Assembly: GCA_008692225.1 (NCBI GenBank)
Contig: VICG01000003.1
Location: 1,853,501 to 1,917,500 of the forward strand
Direction of reading: 5' to 3'
Origin: Monilinia fructicola
Lineage: Eukaryota > Ascomycota > Leotiomycetes > Helotiales > Sclerotiniaceae
DNA length: 64,000 nt
The notes under the pieces: generated by a model
Told to the model about the DNA's origin: nothing
What the model saw: the letters and a program-made list of their open reading frames with translations, nothing else
Databases searched by the model: none
Position numbers and translations under genes: made by a program
Part shown: in pieces, positions 1-10,712 of the stretch
Position numbering within the stretch: position 1 is the stretch's first letter
How the letters are laid out: the number at the start of each line of letters is the position of its first letter

Positions 1-636
1 AAGATTTTAGTCGAATCCCCTGCGGACGAAGCTTCTCCAAATGCTGACACTTGACAGTGTCGCACTTTCTTACGAGACTAACATTCTTGATCTTGTTCAG
101 TTGATGTTAAACAACTGGCAGATTCAGTATACGAGGATTGACGGGAAAAACCCCTTAGCCCCAAAAGGAATGCGGCCCCGCGTGTCTTTAAGCATAATAA
201 CTTGATTTGCTCTATGCTTAATTCTATCACTTGTGGCGGTGCCGGGTGAGTCGTATACTTTAGGATCCCCCAAGTTCCACGCCGACTGGCATCATAGTGT
301 CGTTTTCATCACCAGACCAGGAACATCTCTTCTTAAGCCTCGATGAAATCCAATGATTGAGGAGCAAGCTCTGCGTGGAGTACATAAAATTGGGCAAGAG
401 AAGAAAGCCACGACAATCCGACACTTGATGCGAGATTCCTTTGACGAGATAAGGTCGGATGATGAACTCTATATGCTCGCGCTGCTCAGTGCTGGTGACT
501 TCTAACCTTCCGGTATGCTAACAACTCATAGCAAGTTGTCGAACTCCAAAAGAAAAAGAAAATGCTGGCAAAACTCACACTTGCCCAAAGCCCATCATCC
601 GAGACAGATATTGGTATGGGTGTCTTGCAGGTGTAG
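1..636 (+). pseudogene. SNF2-family helicase C-terminal remnant (partial, broken)
   Basis: Three pieces of a SNF2/SWI2 ATPase C-terminal lobe appear in order. Positions 71-148 read NILDLVQLMLNN followed by YTRIDGK. Positions about 217-250 read SITCGGAG, like helicase motif V. Positions about 352-448 read NPMIEEQAL, IGQEKKATTIRHLMRDSFDE, like motif VI. A last piece (532-636, starting QVVELQKKKKMLAKLTLAQ) ends at a stop at 634-636. It would join the previous piece through an intron with a good branch site (CTAAC) and TAG acceptor, but the donor at 449 reads ATAAGG instead of GTAAGG. The pieces lie in different frames with stops between them, and the usual R-x-H-R-I-G-Q arginines are G and K. 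Intact family members remodel chromatin or act in DNA repair; this copy cannot make that protein. It may continue to the left of the window. Confidence 0.75.
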
Positions 637-1354
637 TTTGGACCTAGACTACAGACCAGCTATAATTCTGACATTGCCCAGGTCCCCAAACCTGTCCTTG
701 TGTGATAGATCTCAAGCACTGTTTTCTCTCATCCGGGGTCACTAGAGATCATGTCTTTCCATAGAAGCAAATGATATCGACGGAGGAGTATTTACTGGAC
801 CACGAGGGGTCACTGCCCAAAATCTGACGAGAAATTATGGAGTTGTGCACCGATCTTCGGACACTGGCGTGGCAACGATATCACTGACAAGAAAAGGACT
901 TGCAACCCCGTCATATCATTACCATATCATCCGCTATTTCTCTCTCACTTGATGTTGTATATTTAGAGCCCACCCTCGTTAATTCGAATATCCCTCTCCC
1001 GGTTCCTACCTGACGCTGTAGTGGCCAATAACAACATAGATGAGTTCTTAATACCTCCTTCTCTTTTCATATTCAGATCAAACGAAAACCCAAACTCCCG
1101 GTTATACTCGTCACCGCATTTAAGTCACTAATGTGTTTATCTGTTTTTGATGAGGACATAGCTTAGCCAGTCAGTCAATGGTACATCCAACACCAAAAGC
1201 CACCACCAAGAAGCCCAAGAAGCAAAAAGACGAGTCTCTTACTTACGCCTGCGAGTGCACAGACCAAGAGCAGGAGTCCCTTCTACCAAAAGAAAATTTC
1301 TTCCCAACAGGCAAAAGGGACACTGAACCACAAAACGATGAAGCAAAAGGGAAT
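637..1354. other. Gene-free stretch
   Basis: I see no coding region, RNA gene or repeat here beyond short chance ORFs. It separates the helicase remnant from the tRNA group. Confidence 0.5.
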
Positions 1355-1455
1355 CTCCCTCGCGTGGGGTCGAACCACGAACCTCTCGATCACACTTCAA
1401 TTTGAATTTCTTCAGACTAACAGTCGAACGCGCTAGCCAATTGCGCCACGAGGGA
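1355..1455 (-). tRNA. tRNA-Asn (GTT) with intron
   Basis: On the minus strand the acceptor arms TCCCTCG (1449-1455) and CGAGGGA (1356-1362) pair perfectly, with G as discriminator base at 1355. The D arm reads GGCGCAATTGGCTAGCGC, the anticodon arm begins TTCGACTGTTA with anticodon GTT, and the T arm contains GGTTCGACC. About 27 extra bases sit just after the anticodon, before the closing anticodon stem TCGAG, which is the canonical position of a nuclear tRNA intron. Box A and box B internal promoters are present. Confidence 0.93.
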
Positions 1456-2105
1456 ATTCAGATGGTAGCTGATGTTCATGTTTGGATATATATTACCACA
1501 TCAAGGTTGAACTCCCGAAAGATTGATTCAAAATGGTGGGGGACGACGATATACACCGGGCGCAATTCACCAACTGGACGCAGGGAAATCTGAGCGGGTG
1601 GACATTGTGGGGCAGACTGACCCTCAACCCCATTTCGGCTCGGCTAACCCCTTCATCCACCACTTGGCAGCCGTGGTAAAGCACTGAAGACCAATTGAGA
1701 TCCAAACACCCTTTGGCCCGCAGTAGAAAAAGTTGACGGTTCGATGTATTGTCTTTTCGTAACTTGCTTCATGCTTGCTCGGACGCGATAACCTCGCCAT
1801 GTGCATATACGACATAAATATTCAGCCATCAGCGAACTAGTCGATGATGATGTTGAGCATGCTAACCAACCGAGATTGTGGTGGCATTGTAATCCCGTAA
1901 CACCCCACCCTACCAAAAAGAAACGAAATGTTCCATCCACTTCCTCACGCCCCAACATTTCATTTCCTTGATTCGTTCACTCGTTCCTCACCCTTCGTCC
2001 TCAATCTCACGCTTACATACTAGAGAATGGATATCTCTCTCTCTGTCCCTCCCTCCTCACTTTCCCCTTCGAGCAAAAGTCAAAAAGTCAGTGACCAGGA
2101 GGTAT

Positions 2106-2177
2106 TGAACCACACCCGATTTGAACGGATAACCTTTCGATCTGGAGTCGAACGCGCTACCGTTGCGCCAGCGGTCC
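2106..2177 (-). tRNA. tRNA-Trp (CCA)
   Basis: The minus strand folds as a cloverleaf: acceptor GGACCGC (2171-2177) against GTGGTTC (2107-2113) with several G-T pairs, D arm TGGCGCAACGGTAGCGC, anticodon arm TTCGA-CTCCAGA-TCGAA with anticodon CCA, and T loop TTCAAAT. The discriminator is A, as usual for eukaryotic Trp tRNA. No intron is seen. Several wobble pairs in the acceptor stem make it slightly weaker than its neighbours, so reduced function is possible. Confidence 0.85.
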
Positions 2178-2411
2178 TCAATCACATGATTGTATGGGAT
2201 GCATCCGACTATTAGAATCTAGATACCCATACCCCAACACCAAGCCCCATCTCCACCCTCTGCATCTCCATCTGCACGACCAACACAAAAAGACCCAAAC
2301 CGCCTGTGCATCCATCTGCACGCATCAACGCATCGACAAAGTGGGACCCCCCTTTCCCCAAAAAAACAAATATAGCCTCAGAAAAGGGCACGAGCAGCAC
2401 GAACAAGAATC

Positions 2412-2494
2412 GCTTCCTTAGCTCAGTGGTAGAGCGGACGATTGCAGTAACAGCTATCATCGTCAGGTCAGTCGTTCGAACCGGCTAGGGAGCT
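2412..2494 (+). tRNA. tRNA-Cys (GCA) with short intron
   Basis: The acceptor GCTTCCT (2412-2418) pairs with AGGGAGC (2487-2493), the D arm is TAGCTCAGTGGTAGAGC and the T loop is TTCGAAC. The anticodon stem GACGA/TCGTC encloses 18 bases starting TTGCAG, giving anticodon GCA. The roughly 11 surplus bases after position 37 are read as a short intron. The Cys assignment depends on this placement of the intron. Confidence 0.87.
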
Positions 2495-3278
2495 TCAATT
2501 GCTCCACGATTCCTTTTTGGCTTTTTTGTCTGCGTGGATACTTTGGGGACATGAGAGTGTGGGCGGTACTTTCTTCTACGGCTCTAGCCAAGAGATCTCT
2601 TCTCGCGTCACCTTGGAGAGAATATATATTATATGAATATGGATGGATGGATTCTTTTGATATGCTCGTCCGGGCTAGAATTAGACCGCTAGCAATATAT
2701 AACACCAGATGAATACTCAAATATACAATCTTATCTCACATATTGAAAGCATATTCATATTTACTTCAGCAGCAATACCAGACAAGGATTTCAAAGCGCA
2801 AAAAAAAGTCAGACATTGAAAAATCCTACTTTGAGAGCTAGAAGAACTATTGTTAGATATTTTTATTCAATGTTTCGAATCTCTTATAAGATAACCTTTT
2901 GATATTGGGAAAACCCAGATTCCTGGCTTGAACTGCAGACACGTTCACCCACTCACCTCTTTACCGCTTTATGAAGATGTTATGTTGACAACATTCTGTT
3001 TTGTATATAGCCCTCTAGGCACTGTCTATCTAACACCTCTAGAACATACCAGTAAAGTACAAACGAAATAGACTTATTCTTACACCATTCCAGTATCCAT
3101 CCGCCCACCTAATCCCAACACCGTGCAAAAGAGACAGATTAAGATTTGAACTACCTCACATGCCTATTCTCCTTCCAAAAACGCCTTGCAATGCTACCCG
3201 CAAATTTGAATATCATTCCAATCCAAATGAACACCATCCTCTATCTTACAATCACTTCCCTACATACCACCACATTCC
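2495..3278. other. Gene-free stretch downstream of tRNA-Cys
   Basis: No supported gene. The right half lies 3' of the sugar transporter, which is read leftwards, and probably contains its 3' untranslated region. Confidence 0.45.
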
Positions 3279-5482
3279 CTACTGCAAATCCCTTAACTTC
3301 TTCGTTGCGTAAGCCGCCCCGATCGTGCTAATTGCACCAATGAACAAACAAACACTGATAGCATTTGGTCCCTCCGTCCCATGATGTTCCCCCTCCTTTG
3401 CATTTTGAGCCAACTCCGGACTTTTACCTGGCTCCAATATACTAAAAACAATCATACTAATGAAAGTTCCAATAAACTGTGGGATTGTGGTGTAGATATT
3501 TAGGATCCCAAAGTAGATTCCAGAGAGTTCACCTGTAGATGCAATATCTTCTTTTTCTCCAGAGGGGCCATGCTCAAGACGAAGTAGAGAGGGTGATGGG
3601 GGAGCTGTGGGGGAATCAAGTTCAATATCGCGGTCGGTAGTGGAGAGACGGCTGTAAGAGGGAATTCCACTCATTTTGTTTACTTCGACACCAAGGAAGG
3701 CGTATGGTGCCCAAGATGCGACGGACCATGGCCTGGAAGTGATTAGCAGATGGTAGGGTATTGAAAAGAATGGGATACTGACAATCCACAAAACGCGATC
3801 AACGATGTTGCGAATCGGAATGAGGATGCAAATGGGGCTAAGAACATAGCTGAAGAGAACATCAAATGCCCAACAAACCAAGCCCCAAGAAGATCTGGTT
3901 TATATTTGTTATAGGCTTGAACCAATCGAGCAATGCTCGCTGGCGGTCGTTGGGTAAAGTTATCTTCATCAGGTGATTTAATCAGTAACGGTAGAAGGAA
4001 TGATCCGAAAGATGAAACAAATGAGAATACAACGAGAGACATGCTTCCGATTCTTCCAATGTCTCCCAAAGCATCTTTAGACTCCTTGATCTCGTGTGGT
4101 GCATCATATCTAAAGTATGTTTCTCCAACATATGTGGTGCCATAGAATAGGAACGGAAACCATCCAATCCAACTCCAAAATTGACACCATAGGATAGCTT
4201 GTATCTTCGGCGGGACCGTCATTGTCGTTCTATATATTTGCCGAGTAATTTTAATTATTCCAGATTGAGAGTCAGAGTCTCTGCTAGATATCAAAACTCT
4301 TTCTGTAACAGCCCACGATGTTACACCCACGCAAAAGATGAGGGCAAATGCCGCTATTAGAATGAGCTTCTTGAATTGTGTATCACCCATTGAAGGACCA
4401 AACCAAGTGACGAGATCCACGGTACCAATAGCATACCCAATCAAGTGACCCATGGCAGCCATTCTGCTAGCTGAAAGATGTTAATAGTTGAGTGGCTAAG
4501 AATGAGAAGGAAACTCACCCCATGCTGAGCCTGATTGTTGCTTTTGTATAGGTAGTGTATCTACGATCAAACTTCGACAACTCCATTGAACTATAATCAT
4601 TAGTATTTGTAGAACACCCCTAGACTGAAGTATTAAACCTACCAGCGTTAATAGCGAAATCCACAGCATAGATTGCCAATACAGCCAAAAAGATTGTACA
4701 ACTCTTATTAAACTCTCCTTCTTCCACGAAATGTGACACTATCTCTTTTGTCCATCCTAGAACCAACAAGCACAAGGCAACAAGGATAGATGCCCCCATC
4801 ATATATGGTCTCCTTCTGCCCCATTTCGAACGCGATCGGTCTGCCATTGCCCCTACCAGCGGAGCCATAATCAACCCAGATAAAGGTCCAGCGATCCATA
4901 CCAGAGAGGTTTTCGATTTCGTGAGACCAAGAGAAAGTAAATAAGGAGTGCAATCTGCCGAGTTAATGAGTCAGTTGTTTCCTGATATTCGAATGACAGT
5001 CAACTTACAGGTCATTTCAATACCCCAAGTAAATCTGTATAACAGATCAGTCAACGCAACTGTCCCCTATTCCTTTCAGATGAAACCTACTGCAATCCAA
5101 CCAAAGAGAACGTCAACAATGCCATGCGCATCTGCTCCGTACTCCCCTTAATAGTCGGTTGCCCACTCCATGAAGCCATGTCCGCCTTACTCTCAAAATA
5201 CCCCTCGAAATCAAGATCCCCTCCTCCGTGAACTCCTTCACTAGGACTCTCACCCACAACCTCTACCACACGACTGCGGACCCTATTTCTCGATCGTCCT
5301 CGTCGTTCCTCAAATTCGAAATCCTCGGCCTGATGTTGTCGTTCGTCAAATATACCGATAGCAGTTTTGGTAGCCGTATCACCTCTCTTGAAGTAAATGC
5401 GCTTCGGCTTGTCTTCTACTTCTCTCTTCTCGAAATTGGAACTCGAATCTGCCGTGTCATCATCAATATTTATGATCGCCAT
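3279..5482 (-). CDS. Sucrose/H+ symporter-like transporter (GPH/SUT family, MFS fold)
   Basis: Six exons join in frame: 5482-5091, 5034-5009, 4954-4643, 4590-4519, 4470-3783 and 3732-3279, giving 647 residues. All introns are 48-56 nt with GT/AG ends. After an acidic, Arg-rich cytosolic N terminus of about 110 residues comes the hallmark LQFTWGIEMTYCTPYLLSLG, then GPLSGLIMAPLVGAMADRS with GRRRPY, the loop signature of GPH sugar:cation symporters, and about 12 hydrophobic segments ending in KKLRDLQ. The family imports sucrose, maltose or related glycosides with protons at the plasma membrane. The second exon is only 26 nt, so the LQFTWGIEMT signature is spread over three exons. An in-frame ATG 13 codons upstream (5521) is an alternative start. 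Family assignment is firm; the substrate is inferred. Confidence 0.9.
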
Positions 5483-6232
5483 TTTCACCTGTATGCAAGC
5501 GCGTAGACGGATTTCCAACACAGAATAGGAAATGCGTCTCGTGTACCAATTGATAAGTACATAGGTATGTACGCATGGAGGAGTCCGTACATGTAATTGC
5601 TTTTGACGAGGAAAGGGATGAGGAATTTCAATTGAACTTACCGGACGGTTTGGAAAGAAAAGGTCTCACCTGCTACTTCCCTATCTACTCTTCTATGATA
5701 CTCCAGTTGCAACACGCAATGAGATTTGAGGATGTGAGAGTGTGTAGTGTAATGGAGAAGGAAAGTACAAAGGGGGTAACGAAGTGACTATGAATGGGAA
5801 CAGGAACATTGGATGAACATGAATATGAATATGACAGATAGCGCCAATTATATCTTACATATATAGTTACGTATGTCCCCGGCCATATGTATACTCGACC
5901 TTTTACAAGGTTCTATGTATACAAGGTTAGGTAATTCTCCCTACCTAGGTACTGTACTGTATGCACAACCTGGAATACTAAAATAACATTGAACCACTCA
6001 AAATGATTGATGTGTCTGACTATTTGGTAGAATATATGGATGGTTCATTAAGAGTGGATTTCAATGCTCCAATCCAATACGAAGAACAAGAATAGCAAAA
6101 GGGACAAGGTCACATCTGGGGTACACAGGGGTAAACACAGGTGCATGCTTCTTATTGGGTATCATAATGAGACCTGGCTAAAGCCAAATATCCCGAGAAC
6201 TAGCAATTACAAGGCTGACTGACAACTTTTAA
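5483..6232. other. Intergenic region upstream of the transporter gene
   Basis: About 750 bp between two leftward genes. It should hold the promoter of the transporter and the 3' untranslated region of dynamitin. CCTACCTAGGTA occurs near 5940. No coding region is supported. Confidence 0.45.
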
Positions 6233-7653
6233 TTATAGCTTAGACATCTTATCTTCAAGATCCTTTACCCAGCCTTCTACAACTTTCATATTTCCTCCCA
6301 TCGCGGTTTCCCCTTGTTTGATTGCTTCCTCAATTTTCTCCAATCCTTCTTGCCATTTCTTGATGTCGTTTGACATTTCCGCTTGTCTTTGCTCCACTCT
6401 ACTCAGGTTCTCACTAGCTGTGGCAGCATCCGCATGAATAGCTCGTAATGATCGGAGTCTGTCCAGTAAAGATGGCAAGAGGGGTGCAAGATTCTCAATG
6501 GTAGGTAAAGTCCCGTAAAGAGCATTTATTTTCGATATTTGCTCTGCATCTTCCGTGTCTTCAGAAGTAAGTTCTCCTCCTGCTGATCTTAAAGACTCTT
6601 TTGCAGCTTTGGCCGATTTTCGTGATTCTTCTAATTTTTCGGCTTCTTGTGTCAATGTTCGAACTCTTCGACTTATGCTGTCAAGGGAGGATGGCGTAGA
6701 CTCGGTAAGAATTGAGACCTGTTTTTCGAGGATATCGAGGGTTGGTAAAACGGCTATCGAATTACTAGTGGAATCCATTGTTGAGTTGAGTCCGAGAACC
6801 TTTTCTAGAAGTGCCAATCGCCCATCAAAATCTGCTGCTTTCGCCAAAGCATGACTCTGTTGGTAGGTAGGTGCATATGTAACAGTATATGTAGAGGGTT
6901 CTCCAGTAGCTTGTGAAGTTTGTGGTGGGCCATTTGCTCTGATACCTGTTCCTAAATCCTTCGCCAACCTTGCCCCAGCACTCATTGTTTGGTCTCGTTG
7001 ATCGGCGGATATCCCTTCCAACAGTTTACTCAGCGCAGCGATATCATCCCCATGATTTGACTCTCCATCTTCATCGGTATCTCTCTTCTCCAGATTTCTC
7101 TTCCCATATTCTTCCTTAACTTCTTCAATCTCACGTCTCAGTCTGGCCAGCTTACGTTCTAAGCTTTCCCCATCCTCATCATCACTGAAATCGCCAAATT
7201 CTTCTGTTCCATCTTGCCTTTTCCTGTGTCGTCTCGAAGAGGCTTTGTACGATTTCCTTTTTGCCGTAACTCTATCTGAGAAGTCTACATCGCTTGCATC
7301 TATTTGAGCGGGAGAGAAATGCAAACGGGCTTCATCAGGATGTAATCGTGAACGAGATATACCTCCTAAGTCGTCATCGTCGTCGTCGTCTTCATCGTAA
7401 TCTTGATAGGAAGAGGATGCTGATTGAGAACGAAGTCTGCCGGTCTAAATGATGTTAGAAGGGATAAGGGAAAGGAGGGGTGGTTCGAAATAACTTACAG
7501 GAGCCGTTGAATTATCCTCAGTCAACTCAGGGGTTTCATAGATATCTGGTGCAGAATCCTTAAACACGTTCGTCAGATATTGAAGCTCTCATAATGCCAT
7601 TCCAAACATACCAGATCAGGCAATGCGGCATATTTCCTATTGAGGGCTGCCAT
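6233..7653 (-). CDS. DCTN2: Dynactin subunit 2 (dynamitin, p50)
   Basis: Three exons, 7653-7612, 7558-7499 and 7444-6233, give 437 residues with introns of 53 and 54 nt. The N terminus MAALNRKYAALPDLDSAPDI followed by YETPELTED is the conserved dynamitin start that binds the Arp1 filament. A short acidic DEDDDDDD stretch, the block HFSPAQIDASDVDFSDRVTA and then long coiled coils (SLERKLARLRREIEEVKEEY; LSRVEQRQAEMSNDIKKWQE) run to the end MSKL. In dynactin, dynamitin forms the shoulder linking p150Glued to the Arp1 rod, and so supports dynein-driven nuclear and vesicle movement along hyphal microtubules. Length and domain order fit fungal homologues and the frame is open throughout. Confidence 0.95.
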
Positions 7654-8444
7654 CTTCTGCTATCTCTTGTCTGAATGTTTCCTGACAGATGATGAAGCAG
7701 TAACCTTGGAAATCTAGAGTTAGGTAGACCGGTTTATAGATAAGCGGAACGCGGAATAACCTAAGCTACTATATTTACCTATTAAGGTTAGTAGGTGGTC
7801 ATTTGGCTGATTGGTTGGTTCGCAAGTAGTTGATCGATCATTTGATTGGCTAGGAGGTAATTGACTAATGTACTGATTGGGTAATTATTAGATGGTTCCT
7901 CACACTCATAACCTTACAGTACTAATAACAGGGGTGGAAAAGCTCGGACTCTTTTATGATTTCAACTTGGAGATCGATGTTCTTTAAATTATTACCTACC
8001 TAGGTAGGTACCTCCTGTAGTAAAACTGAAGGTTCCCGTGATAAGGCGCGTATCTCCGCCCGGGTATCTACCATAGATACCCGTGGACCTGCCTCTACCT
8101 ACTCCGTAGTAATAAGGAGTAGCCTGGAGAGGGGAAGCTTCTCATTTATTATTCATTCTTTACAGTTTTTGGTCAACATACTCACTCGGTGACAAGTATA
8201 ATTATAATCATTACGAGTATTAGTATTTCCATTTTGCGTTGCATCTTTGAGGATTACTAATCAAAGCAATGAACATTTGAGTTTACTTGTTCCCGACGGG
8301 TATTTTGATGTTTCCACTTATTCCATGCGCCTTTCTCAGATCAAAAACCCTTACTCGAGTACCTGACGAAGTATACTAGTAACTACCTTACTTAGGTAGC
8401 CGTGGACCTTCCAATTGCCACTAGACTCGACGCGACCTTCCGAA
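7654..8444. promoter_or_regulatory. Shared divergent promoter region (dynamitin / RTC4-like)
   Basis: The region lies between the start of dynamitin (leftward) and that of the RTC4-like gene (rightward), so both promoters should lie here; this is positional inference. It contains a palindromic ACCTACCTAGGTAGGTACC at 7995-8013, a 10-bp-arm hairpin at 8061-8083, and two copies of CCGTGGACCT (8081-8090 and 8400-8409), the second about 35 bp upstream of the RTC4-like start codon. Confidence 0.5.
8061..8083. repeat. Perfect inverted repeat / hairpin
   Basis: CGGGTATCTA (8061-8070) is followed by a 3-base loop and its exact reverse complement TAGATACCCG (8074-8083). It lies in the divergent promoter region. 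It could be a binding palindrome or just a short intergenic hairpin. Confidence 0.7.
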
Positions 8445-10204
8445 ATGCATCCTACGAATTTGGATCTTGATGATAGTAGGAAGGTCAAACCACGACGTGC
8501 TGGACTGACAAGGAATTATGGTCATAATCTCTTACAATCCATCAATCGCCCAAAGAAGGAAGAACAGTCCGACAGCTGTGCGAGCAATGCTGATAATAAT
8601 ATTGGCAACATTTCTGGCGGTATCAGAGACACCAAACTCAAAAGATTACAGAAGCGGGAAGGTAAGGGGTCGGACAAGGAGAATCAATCAGGTTCATCGA
8701 CTTCCTCAGCCATGAAGTATACAGCTTCATCTGAGGATAAAGATGTTCTCCAGCTCCCAGATGATACCGACGATGGTGCACAATTTATCGGCGATTCATC
8801 TGATGATGAATCACCTTCCAAAGTCGGTGCAGATATGACGAAGACTTCCTTTGGATCAAAGAATAAAAAGTCAAAACAGACCTCCACATCTCCAGTTCTC
8901 AGCACGAAATCTACGAAGAAAAGGACACCGGATTTGAAATCAAGTATTTCCCTCAAGAGGAAGAATGAAGAGAGTGAGTCGAGACATGACCCAGAAGTGG
9001 ATCTGTTTGGCAACATACAGAGCAGCAAAAAGAAGCTTAAATCATACATACAGTCACACAAGGAGCCCCAAGCTCCCAAGACGTACGTTAATCATACTTT
9101 TGATCAACTTCAACTAACGGTAATATAGCTGGTGCTAACTCTATCTCAGCTAAGAAGTCATATGGAAAGCTGAAGAAGACCACCACATATGGAAAGAAGT
9201 CATCTCCAGCTAAGGGCTTCCAAAATTATGCACGAGATAGTTCTCCAAGTCTAATAAGCGACGATGGAAAAGGCAAGCTGCATGACTATACAACAGATAC
9301 CCCGACGAAAATACAAAGTCCAACCAAAGGTGGCTTTGTGCGCCCTGTTTTTCAGTGATGACGACTTATCAGATTTGGACCTCCCCAGCAGTTTAAAGCA
9401 ATCGAATTCTAAACCCCCATCAAAACAATTTCAACAACTTCAGCGATATGACGATGATGATATAATGGATGAAGCGGAAGAGTTGGCCAAGAAGCTAAAT
9501 CCGGATGCCATCACTGGTATTGAAGATTTCGAGAGGGAAGACAGTTCAGACCTTGACGATTACATGGGAGCTCGTTGCCCCATGTGCAATGAACCTGTGG
9601 CTGCTGAGGACCTGGAGGCTTTTGGGGAAATGAATACTCGGAAGCAAGAAAAAATTCTGTCTATCTCATCAACGAAAGAGTGCGCGTTCAGATTGGAAGG
9701 TCAAAGGATACCCTGATATCGATTGGGCAACCCTCGATTCGCGAATTGTGAGCCATCATGCATTTATCAAGAAGATAATTGGTGGTGCATCTTGTCATTC
9801 TCGAAGTATATTGGATGAGACCATCAGAGCTGGAAAGGATAGAAATTTGATGAAGAGTACTACGAATTTGATACCTGGATATTACGGCTCTCGAGGCTTA
9901 CGTTTTGATGACTGAGAATATTATGAGCAAATTTACGCCAAAATTAAAGAAGAGAGCACCCATCGATCGTCTTATCGCAGCAAGAGGTCCAACTGCATTT
10001 GTGGAGTCGGTTGTTGTACCCGAAGTTACAGTATTATTGATCAAGGAAGATATGAAAGTTGATGAGGAAGCAGCAAGGGAAATTCTTCAAGAGAGTCGCG
10101 AGATAGGAGATTTGGTCAATGAGGAGATCAAGGATGTTGTAAAGCTCAAGCCAAAGAAGCAGATCAGTGGCAGTTCAGATGAAGAGGAAGATTCTGACCT
10201 TTGA
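8445..10204 (+). CDS. RTC4-domain protein (restriction of telomere capping 4-like), frame interrupted
   Basis: The first exon starts at ATG 8445 (MHPTNLDLDDSRKVKPRRAG) and encodes a long disordered Ser/Lys/Asp-rich N terminus. An intron begins near 9081 (GTACGT). Downstream, VFSDDDLSDLDLPSS leads to the C-terminal RTC4-like domain: CPMCNEPV, a FCLSHQRKSA-like stretch, GYPDIDWATLDSRI, GYYGSRGLRF, MTENIMSKF and FVESVVVPEVTVLLIKEDM, ending at TGA 10202-10204. Three single-base surpluses break the frame: T-run 9348-9352, A-run 9649-9654, and one base at about 9903-9907. The first intron junction also does not restore phase cleanly, so a fourth is possible. Yeast Rtc4 has been tied genetically to telomere capping; its biochemical role is unknown. 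Identity rests on the C-terminal domain. Whether the breaks are assembly errors or decay cannot be told here. Confidence 0.8.
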
Positions 10205-10710
10205 CTACAGGTGCTACATTGCAGCTACGATATGGTAGGGGTTTTTGGCTACCACATTATTTCCGAAGCATACGGAATTATATAACTCGAGAGAACTGCA
10301 TGCATTTTATATGATGTATCGACCATGTTCGTTTAGAGCGGTTAAGATATACTGGTATAGCACGCTGGTTCTTGTACGTACTTGGCGTGGAGCTACTGAT
10401 TGCATAAGGCAAAGGAAGAATATACCATAGCATTTAGATTATGAGTTAATTAGCGTTACAAGTACAAAAATATACAAAGATACCCATTTTAGCCATCTGT
10501 CGCTCTCCAGGGCTCCCCATTCTACTTCCGTACTCTGCCTCGCGATCAAACCTTACCTAGCCACACCACCTTCCCACCATCTATCTCTATTCGACCATTC
10601 GCTGAACAGATGCGTCTCCTCAAAGACACACCCGAGAGTCTATCACATGACTGCAAGACTCCTCCCAACCTCGGGCATACAGTACAGTACATACAGTATA
10701 CTGTACAGTG
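10205..10710. other. Gene-free stretch left of the MITE
   Basis: Holds the 3' flank of the RTC4-like gene and no supported gene. Its right end is a palindrome-rich stretch of TACAGTATACTGTACAGT type, directly next to the target site of the MITE. Confidence 0.45.
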
Positions 10711-10712
10711 TA

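Noticed and set aside
9320..9353. A short intron ending in TTTTTCAG in the RTC4-like gene
   Set aside because: The only in-range donor would give an intron of about 30 nt, too short for this genome's 45-nt minimum; one extra T explains the shift.
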